Assembly (NCBI GenBank): GCA_017508555.1
Contig: JAFVYP010000226.1
Span: 1-42,824, forward strand
DNA: 42,824 bases
Direction of reading: 5' to 3'
Origin: Lentisphaeria bacterium
Lineage (GTDB): Bacteria; Verrucomicrobiota; Lentisphaeria; Victivallales; Victivallaceae
The translations under genes and the position numbers were made by a program. Positions within the stretch are counted from its first letter, which is position 1, and the number at the start of each line of letters is the position of its first letter. Under the pieces are notes generated by a model. The model had not been told where the DNA came from, did not search any database, and was given only the letters and a program-made list of their open reading frames with translations. Below are positions 7,965 through 14,897 of this stretch, one piece after another.

Positions 7965-9842
7965 ATGCTTCCTGAACATTTTTTTGTCGGCGCCAATTAC
8001 TGGGCGTCCAATGCCGGAACTTTCATGTGGCGCAACTGGGATGAAAAGGTTGTTGAAGAGGATTTCCGCCGTTTGAGTGCCAACGGCCTTGAGGTATTGA
8101 GAGTTTTCCCCCTGTGGAGTGATTTTCAGAAACTGACAGATCATCTGACCTGTGCCGGAGAACACAGAGAGTTCCGCTATGGTGAAGATCCCCTGCCGGA
8201 CACCTTTGAAGGGAAAGCGGCCATGGATCCTGTGATGCTTGAGCGTTTCCACACCATGTGCCGTCTGGCATCGAAATATGGTTTAAAACTGATTGTCGGC
8301 CTGCTGACAGGGTGGATGTCCGGACGTCTTTACGCGCCGCCTGCGCTGGAACACCGGAATCTGCTGACCGATCCTGTGGCCATCAAGTGGGAGGTCCAGT
8401 TTGTCCGCTGCTTCGTCAGGAACCTGAAGGATGAACCGGCTATTGCCGCATGGGATTGGGGCAACGAGTGCAACTGTCTGGCCAAGGCTGAAAATGAGAC
8501 CCGGATGTGGGTCTGGGGGCAGACGATCACCTCTGCCATCCTTCAGGAGGACCGTTCCCGTCTGGTCATCAGCGGTCTGCATACCGCTGTCAGCAAACAG
8601 GTCAAGGCCGTGGGTGAGGTGTGCGACATGCTGACGACCCATCCTTATCCGGCCTTCACGCCCCACTGCGACGTGGACTATATCGACTCTTTCCGCAGCG
8701 CGTTCCATGCGGCGATCCAGACCCGCTGGATGGCGGATATCGGCAGAAAGCCTGCCTTTGTTGAAGAGATCGGTTCCTTCGGTCCCACCATTACCTCTGA
8801 CCGGATCGGCGGTCTTTACGCCCGCAACGCTCTCTGGAACTGTTATGCCCACAGCTGTATCGGTTTCCTTTGGTGGTGCGCCAATGACCAGTATGAGTTG
8901 GAACATACGCCCTATGACTGGAACTCCATGGAGCGGGAACTGGGCGTTATCAAATTGGATGGAACCCCCAAGCCTATTCTGGATGAGATGAATGTTTTCG
9001 GCAAACTGGCTGCGGCCAATCCTCTGCCGCCCCACAGAACGCAGGCCGTTGTGCTGCAGTGTACGGAGGGCGATCACTGGGGTACTGCCTACATGACTGC
9101 CCTTCTTGCCAAACAGGCGGGGATTGATGTCGTGTTTTATGACGGTTTGGATGAACTGCCGGAATCTGACCTTTATATTCTGCCTTCTGTCGTGGGAACG
9201 CAGCTTTTCCCGCGGCACCGTTATCTGGCGATCCTTGAAAAGGTCAAGGCGGGAGCCACGCTTTATTTTTCAAGCGGCTACTGCGGGATCCAGCCCTTCG
9301 GCGGCTTTGGAACGGAAATCGAAACCATTGGCCGCACCTCCACTTGCGGCAGGATCATTTCTGCGGAAAACGGCCTGGATCTGACCGTCGCGCGGACCTT
9401 CGCCATCCGTACAGGGGAAACCTCTGCCCGTGTGCTGGCACGCGATGAAGAGGGGCGTCCGGTCTTTACCTGTGCTGATTACGGCAAAGGGAAAATGATC
9501 TTCCTTTCCATGCCTCTTGAAAGAAGCCTCATGGATCTGACAGGAGCTTTCGGCGAGGGCGCGCCTGACTACGCGCAGATCTACCGCCTGATCGCCCGCG
9601 AAGCAGGAATCAAACGTGTTGTTGAAAGCTGCGATCCCCTCGTGACACTGACGGAGCATCCGCTGGCAAACGGCGGCTGTGCAGTGGTTGCAGTCAACAA
9701 CTCCGGCAAAGACAAGGTTTTTGCACCGGTGATCGCAGAGGGAGCGGTTGTGGAAAAGGTGGTCAACGGTGAAGAGACCGCCGACGGTATCCTTCTTTCG
9801 GCTCACGGAGGCGCCATCCTCTATCTGCGCACGCAAAAATAA
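7965..9842 (+). CDS. GH5-like glycoside hydrolase (beta-mannanase/cellulase superfamily)
   Basis: A 625-residue protein with an N-terminal TIM barrel of clan GH-A. The sequence WDWGNECN places the acid/base at E168, HPYP is at 226-229, and VEEIGSFG gives the likely nucleophile E268; this spacing fits GH5 and its relatives. Residues about 345-500 look like a class I glutamine-amidotransferase-like or beta-galactosidase trimerisation-type fold (VVLQCTEGDHWGT, SDLYILPSV), and the tail is a small beta domain. There is no signal peptide, so it may act on imported oligosaccharides. The start has only a weak purine stretch upstream (GAAAGAG). A family B repeat begins 6 bases after the stop codon. 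Exact family and substrate are uncertain. Confidence 0.8.
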   Translation: MLPEHFFVGANYWASNAGTFMWRNWDEKVVEEDFRRLSANGLEVLRVFPLWSDFQKLTDHLTCAGEHREFRYGEDPLPDTFEGKAAMDPVMLERFHTMCRLASKYGLKLIVGLLTGWMSGRLYAPPALEHRNLLTDPVAIKWEVQFVRCFVRNLKDEPAIAAWDWGNECNCLAKAENETRMWVWGQTITSAILQEDRSRLVISGLHTAVSKQVKAVGEVCDMLTTHPYPAFTPHCDVDYIDSFRSAFHAAIQTRWMADIGRKPAFVEEIGSFGPTITSDRIGGLYARNALWNCYAHSCIGFLWWCANDQYELEHTPYDWNSMERELGVIKLDGTPKPILDEMNVFGKLAAANPLPPHRTQAVVLQCTEGDHWGTAYMTALLAKQAGIDVVFYDGLDELPESDLYILPSVVGTQLFPRHRYLAILEKVKAGATLYFSSGYCGIQPFGGFGTEIETIGRTSTCGRIISAENGLDLTVARTFAIRTGETSARVLARDEEGRPVFTCADYGKGKMIFLSMPLERSLMDLTGAFGEGAPDYAQIYRLIAREAGIKRVVESCDPLVTLTEHPLANGGCAVVAVNNSGKDKVFAPVIAEGAVVEKVVNGEETADGILLSAHGGAILYLRTQK

Positions 9843-9847
9843 ACGCT

Positions 9848-10042
9848 CTGTTTCCTGAAAGGGGCGATGGTATCGCGGGGAGGGGGCCGAACGTCGGCTC
9901 CGTTATCTTTCTTTTCGCGGAAAAAGAGGTTTTCCCCTTCCCCCTTTGTCCTCCATAGCCTTGGGCGAAGGAGGAAACCCTTTTCGGGGAAAGAAAAGTA
10001 TTTTTAGTTTTGTATCATTGTATCTCCCCATATCGGGAACTG
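9848..10042. repeat. Family B MITE-like repeat, copy 1
   Basis: The left end (CTGTTTCCTGAAAGGGGCGATGG) and the reverse complement of the right end (CAGTTCCCGATATGGGGAGATAC) are similar, so the element has imperfect terminal inverted repeats of about 22 bases. The interior shares GATGGTATCGCGGGGAGGGG, the 13-mer GCCGAACGTCGGC (9886-9898) and AAGTATTTTTAGTTTT with the copy at 40423-40592. It shares CTTTGTCCTCCATAGCCTTG with the copy at 40696. No coding capacity is seen. Confidence 0.75.
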
Positions 10043-10045
10043 TTC

Positions 10046-10087
10046 AAAAAAAAGGGGAAGAGAAAACGCTTCAGTTTTCTCTTCCCT
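10046..10087 (-). terminator. Intrinsic terminator for the - strand secreted protein gene
   Basis: A perfect 13-bp stem: GGGAAGAGAAAAC at 10055-10067 pairs with GTTTTCTCTTCCC at 10074-10086 around a 6-base loop. Eight A at 10046-10053 become a U-run when read on the - strand. It lies 22 bases beyond the stop codon of the gene at 10109-10801. Confidence 0.8.
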
Positions 10088-10108
10088 CTGTTTGAAAAGG
10101 GTGTTCAG

Positions 10109-10801
10109 TTATTTGGCATCTTTGATGTCGATGGAAGCAATGGCCATGCGGTTGTTCCAGTTGTCACCGGTTCCCTTATAGACAGGCGTGATGGCGATGG
10201 TGGACCAGCCTCTGGGCGCAGCGGCGGCCTTGGCAAAAGCGGGAGGCAGAGCGCGTTCTTCGACACTCTTGCCGTTGAGGAAAGCGCTGAGGCTGTCGGT
10301 ATTCCAGACCAGTTTGATCGTGTTGAAGGCATCCGGTTTGAAATCTTTGGCAGGGATCTGGATGAGGAACTGCTTGTTGCCGACCTGGATGCCGGTCCGG
10401 CCGTTGCCCTTGTTGTCGATATACATGTAGTAGATGAGGAGCGCCTGGGGATCGTTTTTCTGCGCGGGTGCAAAGACGTGGATCATACGGATCTGGGATT
10501 TTTCTTCGCGCTTGATGACTTTGAAGGTCACTTCCGCACTGCCGGCGGCAAAGGGAAAGTTGACTGCGGCGCTGTACACGGGGGCGACTTTGGCCGCGGC
10601 ATTTTTATCGCTGAGGACAAAGGCGAATTTGTTGCCGGGAATGGGGATGAAGTTGTCATCGGCAATGGCGATTTTGCTGACGATGGTTTTGGATCTTGCC
10701 TGGGGCGCGAATTTTTTCTCTGCAAAAGAGAGTTTGAAGTTGGCTCCGGCAAAGGCGAATACGGCGGAGCAGAGGAGAAGGGCAGTCAATGTACGTTTCA
10801 T
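10109..10801 (-). CDS. Small secreted protein, LamG/ConA-like fold suspected
   Basis: A 230-residue exported protein with a clear signal peptide (MKRTLTALLLCSAVFAFAGA). The mature part is beta-rich. The stretch NTIKLVWNTDSLSAFLNG, followed by an aromatic GW and alternating strands, resembles the second half of LamG or concanavalin-like lectin domains. No catalytic motif is seen. I do not recognise the family with confidence. The gene is monocistronic: AGGAAG lies before the ATG, there is a - strand promoter at 10859-10886, and a strong terminator follows. It is divergent from a LacI regulator, so it may be under that regulator's control. A 273-codon frame on the opposite strand is a shadow. 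Confidence 0.75.
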   Translation of the reverse strand: MKRTLTALLLCSAVFAFAGANFKLSFAEKKFAPQARSKTIVSKIAIADDNFIPIPGNKFAFVLSDKNAAAKVAPVYSAAVNFPFAAGSAEVTFKVIKREEKSQIRMIHVFAPAQKNDPQALLIYYMYIDNKGNGRTGIQVGNKQFLIQIPAKDFKPDAFNTIKLVWNTDSLSAFLNGKSVEERALPPAFAKAAAAPRGWSTIAITPVYKGTGDNWNNRMAIASIDIKDAK

Positions 10802-10858
10802 AAAATGCTTCCTGTTGTAATGTTAGTTTGAAAAAATGGCAAAAGAGCCTCTTGTGAT

Positions 10859-10886
10859 AATTTAGCAGATAATGCCGGAAAAACAA
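10859..10886 (-). promoter_or_regulatory. Possible promoter for the small secreted protein
   Basis: On the - strand, TTGTTT (10881-10886) and TAAATT (10859-10864) are 16 bases apart. This leaves a leader of about 50 bases. The region is shared with the divergent LacI gene, but no clean LacI-type operator palindrome could be identified. Confidence 0.35.
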
Positions 10887-10917
10887 GGTGCGTGTTTGAA
10901 AAAATACAATTAAACAT

Positions 10918-10946
10918 TTGAAACAAAGGCCGGAATGGTATATATT
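10918..10946 (+). promoter_or_regulatory. Promoter giving a leaderless or near-leaderless LacI mRNA
   Basis: TTGAAA at 10918-10923 and TATATT at 10941-10946 are 17 bases apart. Only 8 bases separate the -10 box from the ATG at 10955, and there is no ribosome-binding site between them. Confidence 0.6.
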
Positions 10947-10954
10947 TTGGAATC

Positions 10955-11908
10955 ATGACAAAGAAAATCACATTGCGCAAACTGGCTTCAGATCTTGAGG
11001 TGGCTCCGGCGACGGTGCTGCGGGCGCTTTCAGGACATCCCCATGTGCGTCCTGAATTGCGGCGCAGGATCGTTGCCCATGCGGCGGCGTGCGGTTATGA
11101 GCTGCCGGAACGCCGGACGGGGAATATTGCTGTTATTACGGAAAGTCTTTTTTTCTGTCCCTATTTATCCAGTCTGCTGTCGCGCCTCTGCTGGGAGCTG
11201 CACGAAAACGGCTTCCACTGCTGCATCTGCGACAAGAGTGATATCGAATATCTCAATGACTACATGCTGGACGGCGTGATCTCGACCACCTGGACTGAGG
11301 GGTTTGAAAAAAGCTATCCCAAGCTCCACAGTCTGCCCTTTGTCTCCCTCAACAGCGGAGACAATCTGCAAGATAATGTTTACATGGTCAGCAGCGACAA
11401 TTACGGGGCTGTCACCCGGGCCATGCAGCATCTGTACGACGGCGGCTGCCGCAGAATACTGCTTGTTATGACATTTCCGGTGGAAAACCGCGGAAGCAAT
11501 GAGCGCTTGCAGGCCTTTAACGATTTCTGTACGGAGCGGAACATCCCCGGCGAAAAAGAGGGCTTTCTCCTGCGGATAAGCAATAACTGGAAAGCGGTCC
11601 TGAAGAGGATGGCTGAATTGGAGGCCGATGCCGTCTTTTGCGCCAGTGAACGGGATGTGACAGAACTGTATCACGGGATCAGACAGATGGGTTTGCGGGT
11701 CCCTGAGGATGTTTCGGTCATCTGTTTCAGCAGCGGAGAGTCTGACCGGTATATGGACCCGCCGCTGACTGTACTCAAACAGGATTTTCAGCGTCTGGCG
11801 CAGGAGGCTGTGAAAATGCTCAAAAGCCGTCTGGCCGGAGAACCCATCCACGCCAGCGTGCGTGTACCTCTTGAATTTATTCCCCGCAAAAGCGTGCGGA
11901 GAAATTGA
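10955..11908 (+). CDS. LacI-family transcriptional regulator
   Basis: A 317-residue regulator. The N-terminal helix-turn-helix starts at once (ITLRKLASDLEVAPATVLRA, residues 5-24), followed by the hinge-helix region and GYE, and then a periplasmic-binding-protein-like effector domain. The C-terminal half has the usual VPEDVSVICF and PLTVLKQDFQRLAQEAVKML segments. The HTH begins at residue 5, so the ATG at 10955 must be the start, yet no Shine-Dalgarno sequence precedes it and the -10 box is only 8 bases away. It is 22 bases upstream of the GH36-like gene and probably co-transcribed with it. The likely inducer is a galactoside or related sugar, by context only. Confidence 0.9.
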   Translation: MTKKITLRKLASDLEVAPATVLRALSGHPHVRPELRRRIVAHAAACGYELPERRTGNIAVITESLFFCPYLSSLLSRLCWELHENGFHCCICDKSDIEYLNDYMLDGVISTTWTEGFEKSYPKLHSLPFVSLNSGDNLQDNVYMVSSDNYGAVTRAMQHLYDGGCRRILLVMTFPVENRGSNERLQAFNDFCTERNIPGEKEGFLLRISNNWKAVLKRMAELEADAVFCASERDVTELYHGIRQMGLRVPEDVSVICFSSGESDRYMDPPLTVLKQDFQRLAQEAVKMLKSRLAGEPIHASVRVPLEFIPRKSVRRN

Positions 11909-11930
11909 AATTTTTTTTCGGAGATGAATA

Positions 11931-13928
11931 ATGAAAGAACTTTTCTGGCGTGATATAGCCGTCACATTTGACGGCACCTTCCTTGAGATCAAAAACAGCT
12001 GTTACTGCCGCCGTTTCGACCTGTCGGCCGGTACTTTGCGGACCGTTTCCCTCTCTTCTGCGGCGGGGCGTGTGCTGGCTGTGGAAAATGTCAACTGCAC
12101 CGATCTGGAGTGTTACGGCGGTTATCTGGCCCCCGATCAGCTGGAGTGCCGTGTGCGGCGTGTGGACTTCAAAGCCGTGGAACAGCCTGTCCGTGACGGG
12201 GCGCATGTACTGGTTGAAGTAGAGATGTTTGAACCCTTTTCCAAGACTGTTCTCTGCCGGGATTTCATTCTTTATCCCGGTATTGCGGCCTATGGTGTGC
12301 GCAACCGTGTGACGGCGCAGGTGGCCCCCAACTGCATCGCTCTGAGCCGCAAGAGATTGTCAGAGGAATATGCCGCGTACCGGCGGGGACATTACTCCCG
12401 GGTGAACGAGCCTCTGATGGATGTTTTTCATCCGGCGGAGGGATTCCGTGTGCGGCGCACTGTGGAGTTCCGCGGTCATACGGATATCCACGAAAATCTT
12501 GTGGAGGAACATCTGTGCCGCGGCGATGAAACGGCGTTCTGCGGCAATCTGCTGTACTGCGAGGATGATACCGGCGCCGGGATCGTCATGCTTCAGGAGG
12601 CGCCGCCCTCAACTGAGCGGCGGGAACGGGAAGAATACGACTTCCGTCTGGCGGAAACGGGGGATATCCACAGCATCTGCTGGGGGATCCTTCCGGAGGA
12701 GCTGATGGCCAACTGCGGCAAAGAGCTTGTTTCTTACAGGAACATGGTGGGGATCTATCTGAATGAGACGGAGCGGGAACGCGTGCTGAAGGATTATCTG
12801 CGCTGCCGCTTTGACAACTGCATGCCCCAGAGAAAAGTGGTGGTCAATGCCTGGGGATGCGGCAACTTCGGCGAGCGGCTTTCTCCGGCGTTTCTTGAGG
12901 CGGAGATCCGTGCTGCGGCTGACTGCGGCGGAGAGGTCTATCAGGTGGACGATCAATGGCAGTCCGGCGGCAGTCTGGGACAGTTCACCCTTAAAAATCT
13001 TTATGTTCCCCTGAGTGAATTCTGGCAGGTCAATGAAGAGAAAGTCGGACAGGGCGGCTTTGACCGTCTGAAGCGCCTTGCCGACGAATGCGGCATCGGG
13101 CTGGCCCTGTGGCTGGCGCCCTCCACAAGCATTTACTACCGGGATAGAAGGGAGTTTTCCGATCTTGTCCTTGACTTCCACAGAAAGTACGGTTTCGATC
13201 TTTTCAAGGTGGATAATGCAGGTTTTCCCACCTTTGAAGCTGAATACAATTTTGAAAAGATGCTGGCGGATGTCCGGGATGAGTCTCAGGGGAAGGTTTT
13301 TTTCAATCTGGATATCACCGCAGGTCTCCGGGGCGGATTTTTCCGTCTGCTGGAATACGGCAGTCTCTTTGTGGAAAACCGCTATGCCATGCATCCCTGG
13401 GGTGTCGGCTATCATCCGGAAAGGACTTTGCGGAACATCTGGCGTCTTGCCCGTTATGTCCGGCTGCAGAATTTGCAGATGGAAGTCGCCTCCTTCCTGG
13501 ACGCGAAGCCCGAAGCCTACGGGGAACGCAAGGAGCTTTTCCCCTGTGTGTATCCCTGGTCTTACTGGGCGGCGGTGACGCTTTTCACCAATCCCCTTCT
13601 CTGGTTTGCCCCCTCCTCTGTTCCTGAGGAAAAACGCGGAGAGATCCGGCAGGTGATGGAGCTGCACAAGCAGTACCGCGATCTGATCTTCAGCGGGGAG
13701 ATCTTCCCCCTGGGCGAAGAACCCTCCGGACACGCCTTGACCGGATTTGTTTCAAGGGATGAAAAAGGCGAGGCCCTTGCTGTGCTGCTTCTGCGGGAAT
13801 ATGAGGCCGCCGATGATACGCTTGCTCTTGAGGGTTCTTTCCGCTGCGCCGGCGGCGAGGGACATGTTGACGCTCAGGGCCTGCATGTGGCTGAACCCGG
13901 TTCTTTTGCGCTGTTTGTGCGCGCTTGA
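11931..13928 (+). CDS. GH36-like alpha-galactosidase (clan GH-D)
   Basis: A 665-residue glycosidase with an N-terminal beta-sandwich of about 270 residues and a TIM barrel from about residue 300. The barrel shows clan GH-D landmarks: VVNAWGCGNF, VYQVDDQWQS, LALWLAPS, LVLDFHRKYGFDLFKVDNAG (nucleophile D428 in FKVDN, the counterpart of KWDxN), and a C-terminal beta domain. The acid/base aspartate could not be placed with confidence, so it may be a diverged member rather than a standard raffinose-type enzyme. There is no signal peptide. GGAG precedes the ATG at 11931. It is the second gene of a LacI-GH36 pair, which suggests regulation by the upstream gene. Confidence 0.8.
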   Translation: MKELFWRDIAVTFDGTFLEIKNSCYCRRFDLSAGTLRTVSLSSAAGRVLAVENVNCTDLECYGGYLAPDQLECRVRRVDFKAVEQPVRDGAHVLVEVEMFEPFSKTVLCRDFILYPGIAAYGVRNRVTAQVAPNCIALSRKRLSEEYAAYRRGHYSRVNEPLMDVFHPAEGFRVRRTVEFRGHTDIHENLVEEHLCRGDETAFCGNLLYCEDDTGAGIVMLQEAPPSTERREREEYDFRLAETGDIHSICWGILPEELMANCGKELVSYRNMVGIYLNETERERVLKDYLRCRFDNCMPQRKVVVNAWGCGNFGERLSPAFLEAEIRAAADCGGEVYQVDDQWQSGGSLGQFTLKNLYVPLSEFWQVNEEKVGQGGFDRLKRLADECGIGLALWLAPSTSIYYRDRREFSDLVLDFHRKYGFDLFKVDNAGFPTFEAEYNFEKMLADVRDESQGKVFFNLDITAGLRGGFFRLLEYGSLFVENRYAMHPWGVGYHPERTLRNIWRLARYVRLQNLQMEVASFLDAKPEAYGERKELFPCVYPWSYWAAVTLFTNPLLWFAPSSVPEEKRGEIRQVMELHKQYRDLIFSGEIFPLGEEPSGHALTGFVSRDEKGEALAVLLLREYEAADDTLALEGSFRCAGGEGHVDAQGLHVAEPGSFALFVRA

Positions 13929-14048
13929 CGGCTTGGCGCGCCGGGGGAGGGCCGGCGCAACATGCGCGCCAACGCAGCTTTCCAGAGTATTTTAAGAAGA
14001 AAACAGAAACTTTTTTTGTTGAAAATCGCAAAATTGCATAAAAATAAT

Positions 14049-14077
14049 TTGAAAAAAGAGGCAGAGGGCTGTATAGT
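14049..14077 (+). promoter_or_regulatory. Promoter of the 80-residue protein gene
   Basis: TTGAAA at 14049-14054 and TATAGT at 14072-14077 are exactly 17 bases apart, giving a leader of about 72 bases. The 120 bases between the galactosidase stop and this site hold a GC-rich stretch (13929-13980) with the 15-mer TGCGCGCCAACGCAG also found at 451-465, then an AT-rich run; nothing else is seen there. Confidence 0.55.
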
Positions 14078-14155
14078 AGGGTTTGTCGAGGTGTAAAGAA
14101 GTGTTTTTCAACGGAAAAATGCATCTCAAAAATAAAAACCATAAGGAATAAAAAA

Positions 14156-14398
14156 ATGGAAAACAAAAAAGAAATCTTCGCTGATGGCATCGGTCAGATC
14201 CATTTCGTCGGCGGCATGGTCCGCTTTGATTACGTCACCCTCCAGCCCGGCAAGGACGGCGATGCTCCGACTGCCGAAGGCAACGTCCGTATCGTCATGC
14301 CTCCTCAGGGCTTCCTGGGTGCTTTCAACAGCATGCAGCAGCTGATCGACAAACTGCTGGAAGCCGGTGTGCTCCAGAAGAACGAAGCTGCCAAGTAA
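14156..14398 (+). CDS. Conserved-looking 80-residue small protein beside giant LEPR-XLL gene
   Basis: A soluble 80-residue protein with no signal peptide or membrane segment. AAGGAA lies 7 bases before the ATG. The layout is two beta-strand segments (IGQIHFVGGMVRFDYVTLQP), a variable loop, a third strand with RIVMPPQGF, and a C-terminal amphipathic helix (SMQQLIDKLLEAGVL). The strand-strand-RxVMxPQ-helix layout recalls DUF3467-type small proteins, but that is a weak resemblance by eye. The codons used are uniform and C-ending, like those of highly expressed genes nearby. It has its own promoter and is cut off from the giant gene by a strong terminator at 14744-14803. I infer a cytoplasmic partner, for example a chaperone-like factor for the giant protein. 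This rests on position only. Confidence 0.75.
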   Translation: MENKKEIFADGIGQIHFVGGMVRFDYVTLQPGKDGDAPTAEGNVRIVMPPQGFLGAFNSMQQLIDKLLEAGVLQKNEAAK

Positions 14399-14436
14399 TC
14401 TGCTTTAAGCAGCTTTTCTGCAAGGGATAGAATTGT

Positions 14437-14706
14437 ATGGAAAAACACGGTTACAGCTATATCGCACATGCGCCTGACTGGGCAGTTTCTCTGCCTGGGG
14501 TGGGGTGTGTTCCTGCGGTGGGAGAACCGTGTTTTTCCGTCCCTGCATCCAGACTTTTTGTCGGCAGGATCATTTGGATCGCCGGCATGTTCGAGATTGC
14601 GGTGAAACGTGTTCTGCGTTCAGCGGAGCGTAAGTGTTTCCCGATAGTTAAATATATTTATACGCGCGTGAGCGTGCGCAAAGCGATTTGCTGTTTCAAA
14701 CTGTAA
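14437..14706 (+). CDS. Doubtful 89-codon frame in the gap before the giant gene
   Basis: The gap 14399-14897 holds this frame, a terminator and a promoter. AAGGGAT lies about 9 bases before the ATG, but the translation looks random: five cysteines, no repeated or family-like motif, and a mix of hydrophobic and basic residues. It could equally be a non-coding transcript that runs from the small gene to the terminator at 14744. A short palindrome CTGCTTTAAGCAG at 14400-14412 follows the small gene's stop codon and might be a weak terminator. Confidence 0.2.
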   Translation: MEKHGYSYIAHAPDWAVSLPGVGCVPAVGEPCFSVPASRLFVGRIIWIAGMFEIAVKRVLRSAERKCFPIVKYIYTRVSVRKAICCFKL

Positions 14707-14743
14707 CGGGATTGCCGCAACTATGAAAAAAAACGTGAAAAAC

Positions 14744-14803
14744 ACAGGAACAGACTCCGGTTGTGAGAAAAATGTCACTTCCGGGGTTTGTTCCTGTTTT
14801 TTT
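14744..14803 (+). terminator. Strong intrinsic terminator upstream of the giant gene
   Basis: The arms 14744-14760 (ACAGGAACAGACTCCGG) and 14781-14797 (CCGGGGTTTGTTCCTGT) pair over 17 bases with two G-U pairs. The loop contains a further GTGA/TCAC stem. The 3' arm runs into seven T at 14797-14803. Confidence 0.85.
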
Positions 14804-14822
14804 ACCGGGTTTTGCGAAGTAG

Positions 14823-14851
14823 TTGCCGGTAAGAGATAAAAAGTTTATAAT
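14823..14851 (+). promoter_or_regulatory. Promoter of the giant surface protein gene
   Basis: TTGCCG at 14823-14828 and a perfect TATAAT at 14846-14851 are 17 bases apart, starting 20 bases after the preceding terminator. The leader is about 40 bases, AT-rich, and ends in the strong ribosome site GGGGAGGTGG at 14885-14894. Confidence 0.65.
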
Positions 14852-14897
14852 CAGAAAGTTAATATATATAAAATCCCAAAATACGGGGAGGTGGGCT

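Noticed and set aside
10010-10831. 273-codon + strand frame opposite the small secreted protein
   Set aside because: The - strand gene has a signal peptide, a ribosome site, a promoter and a terminator; the + frame starts within a repeat and has none.
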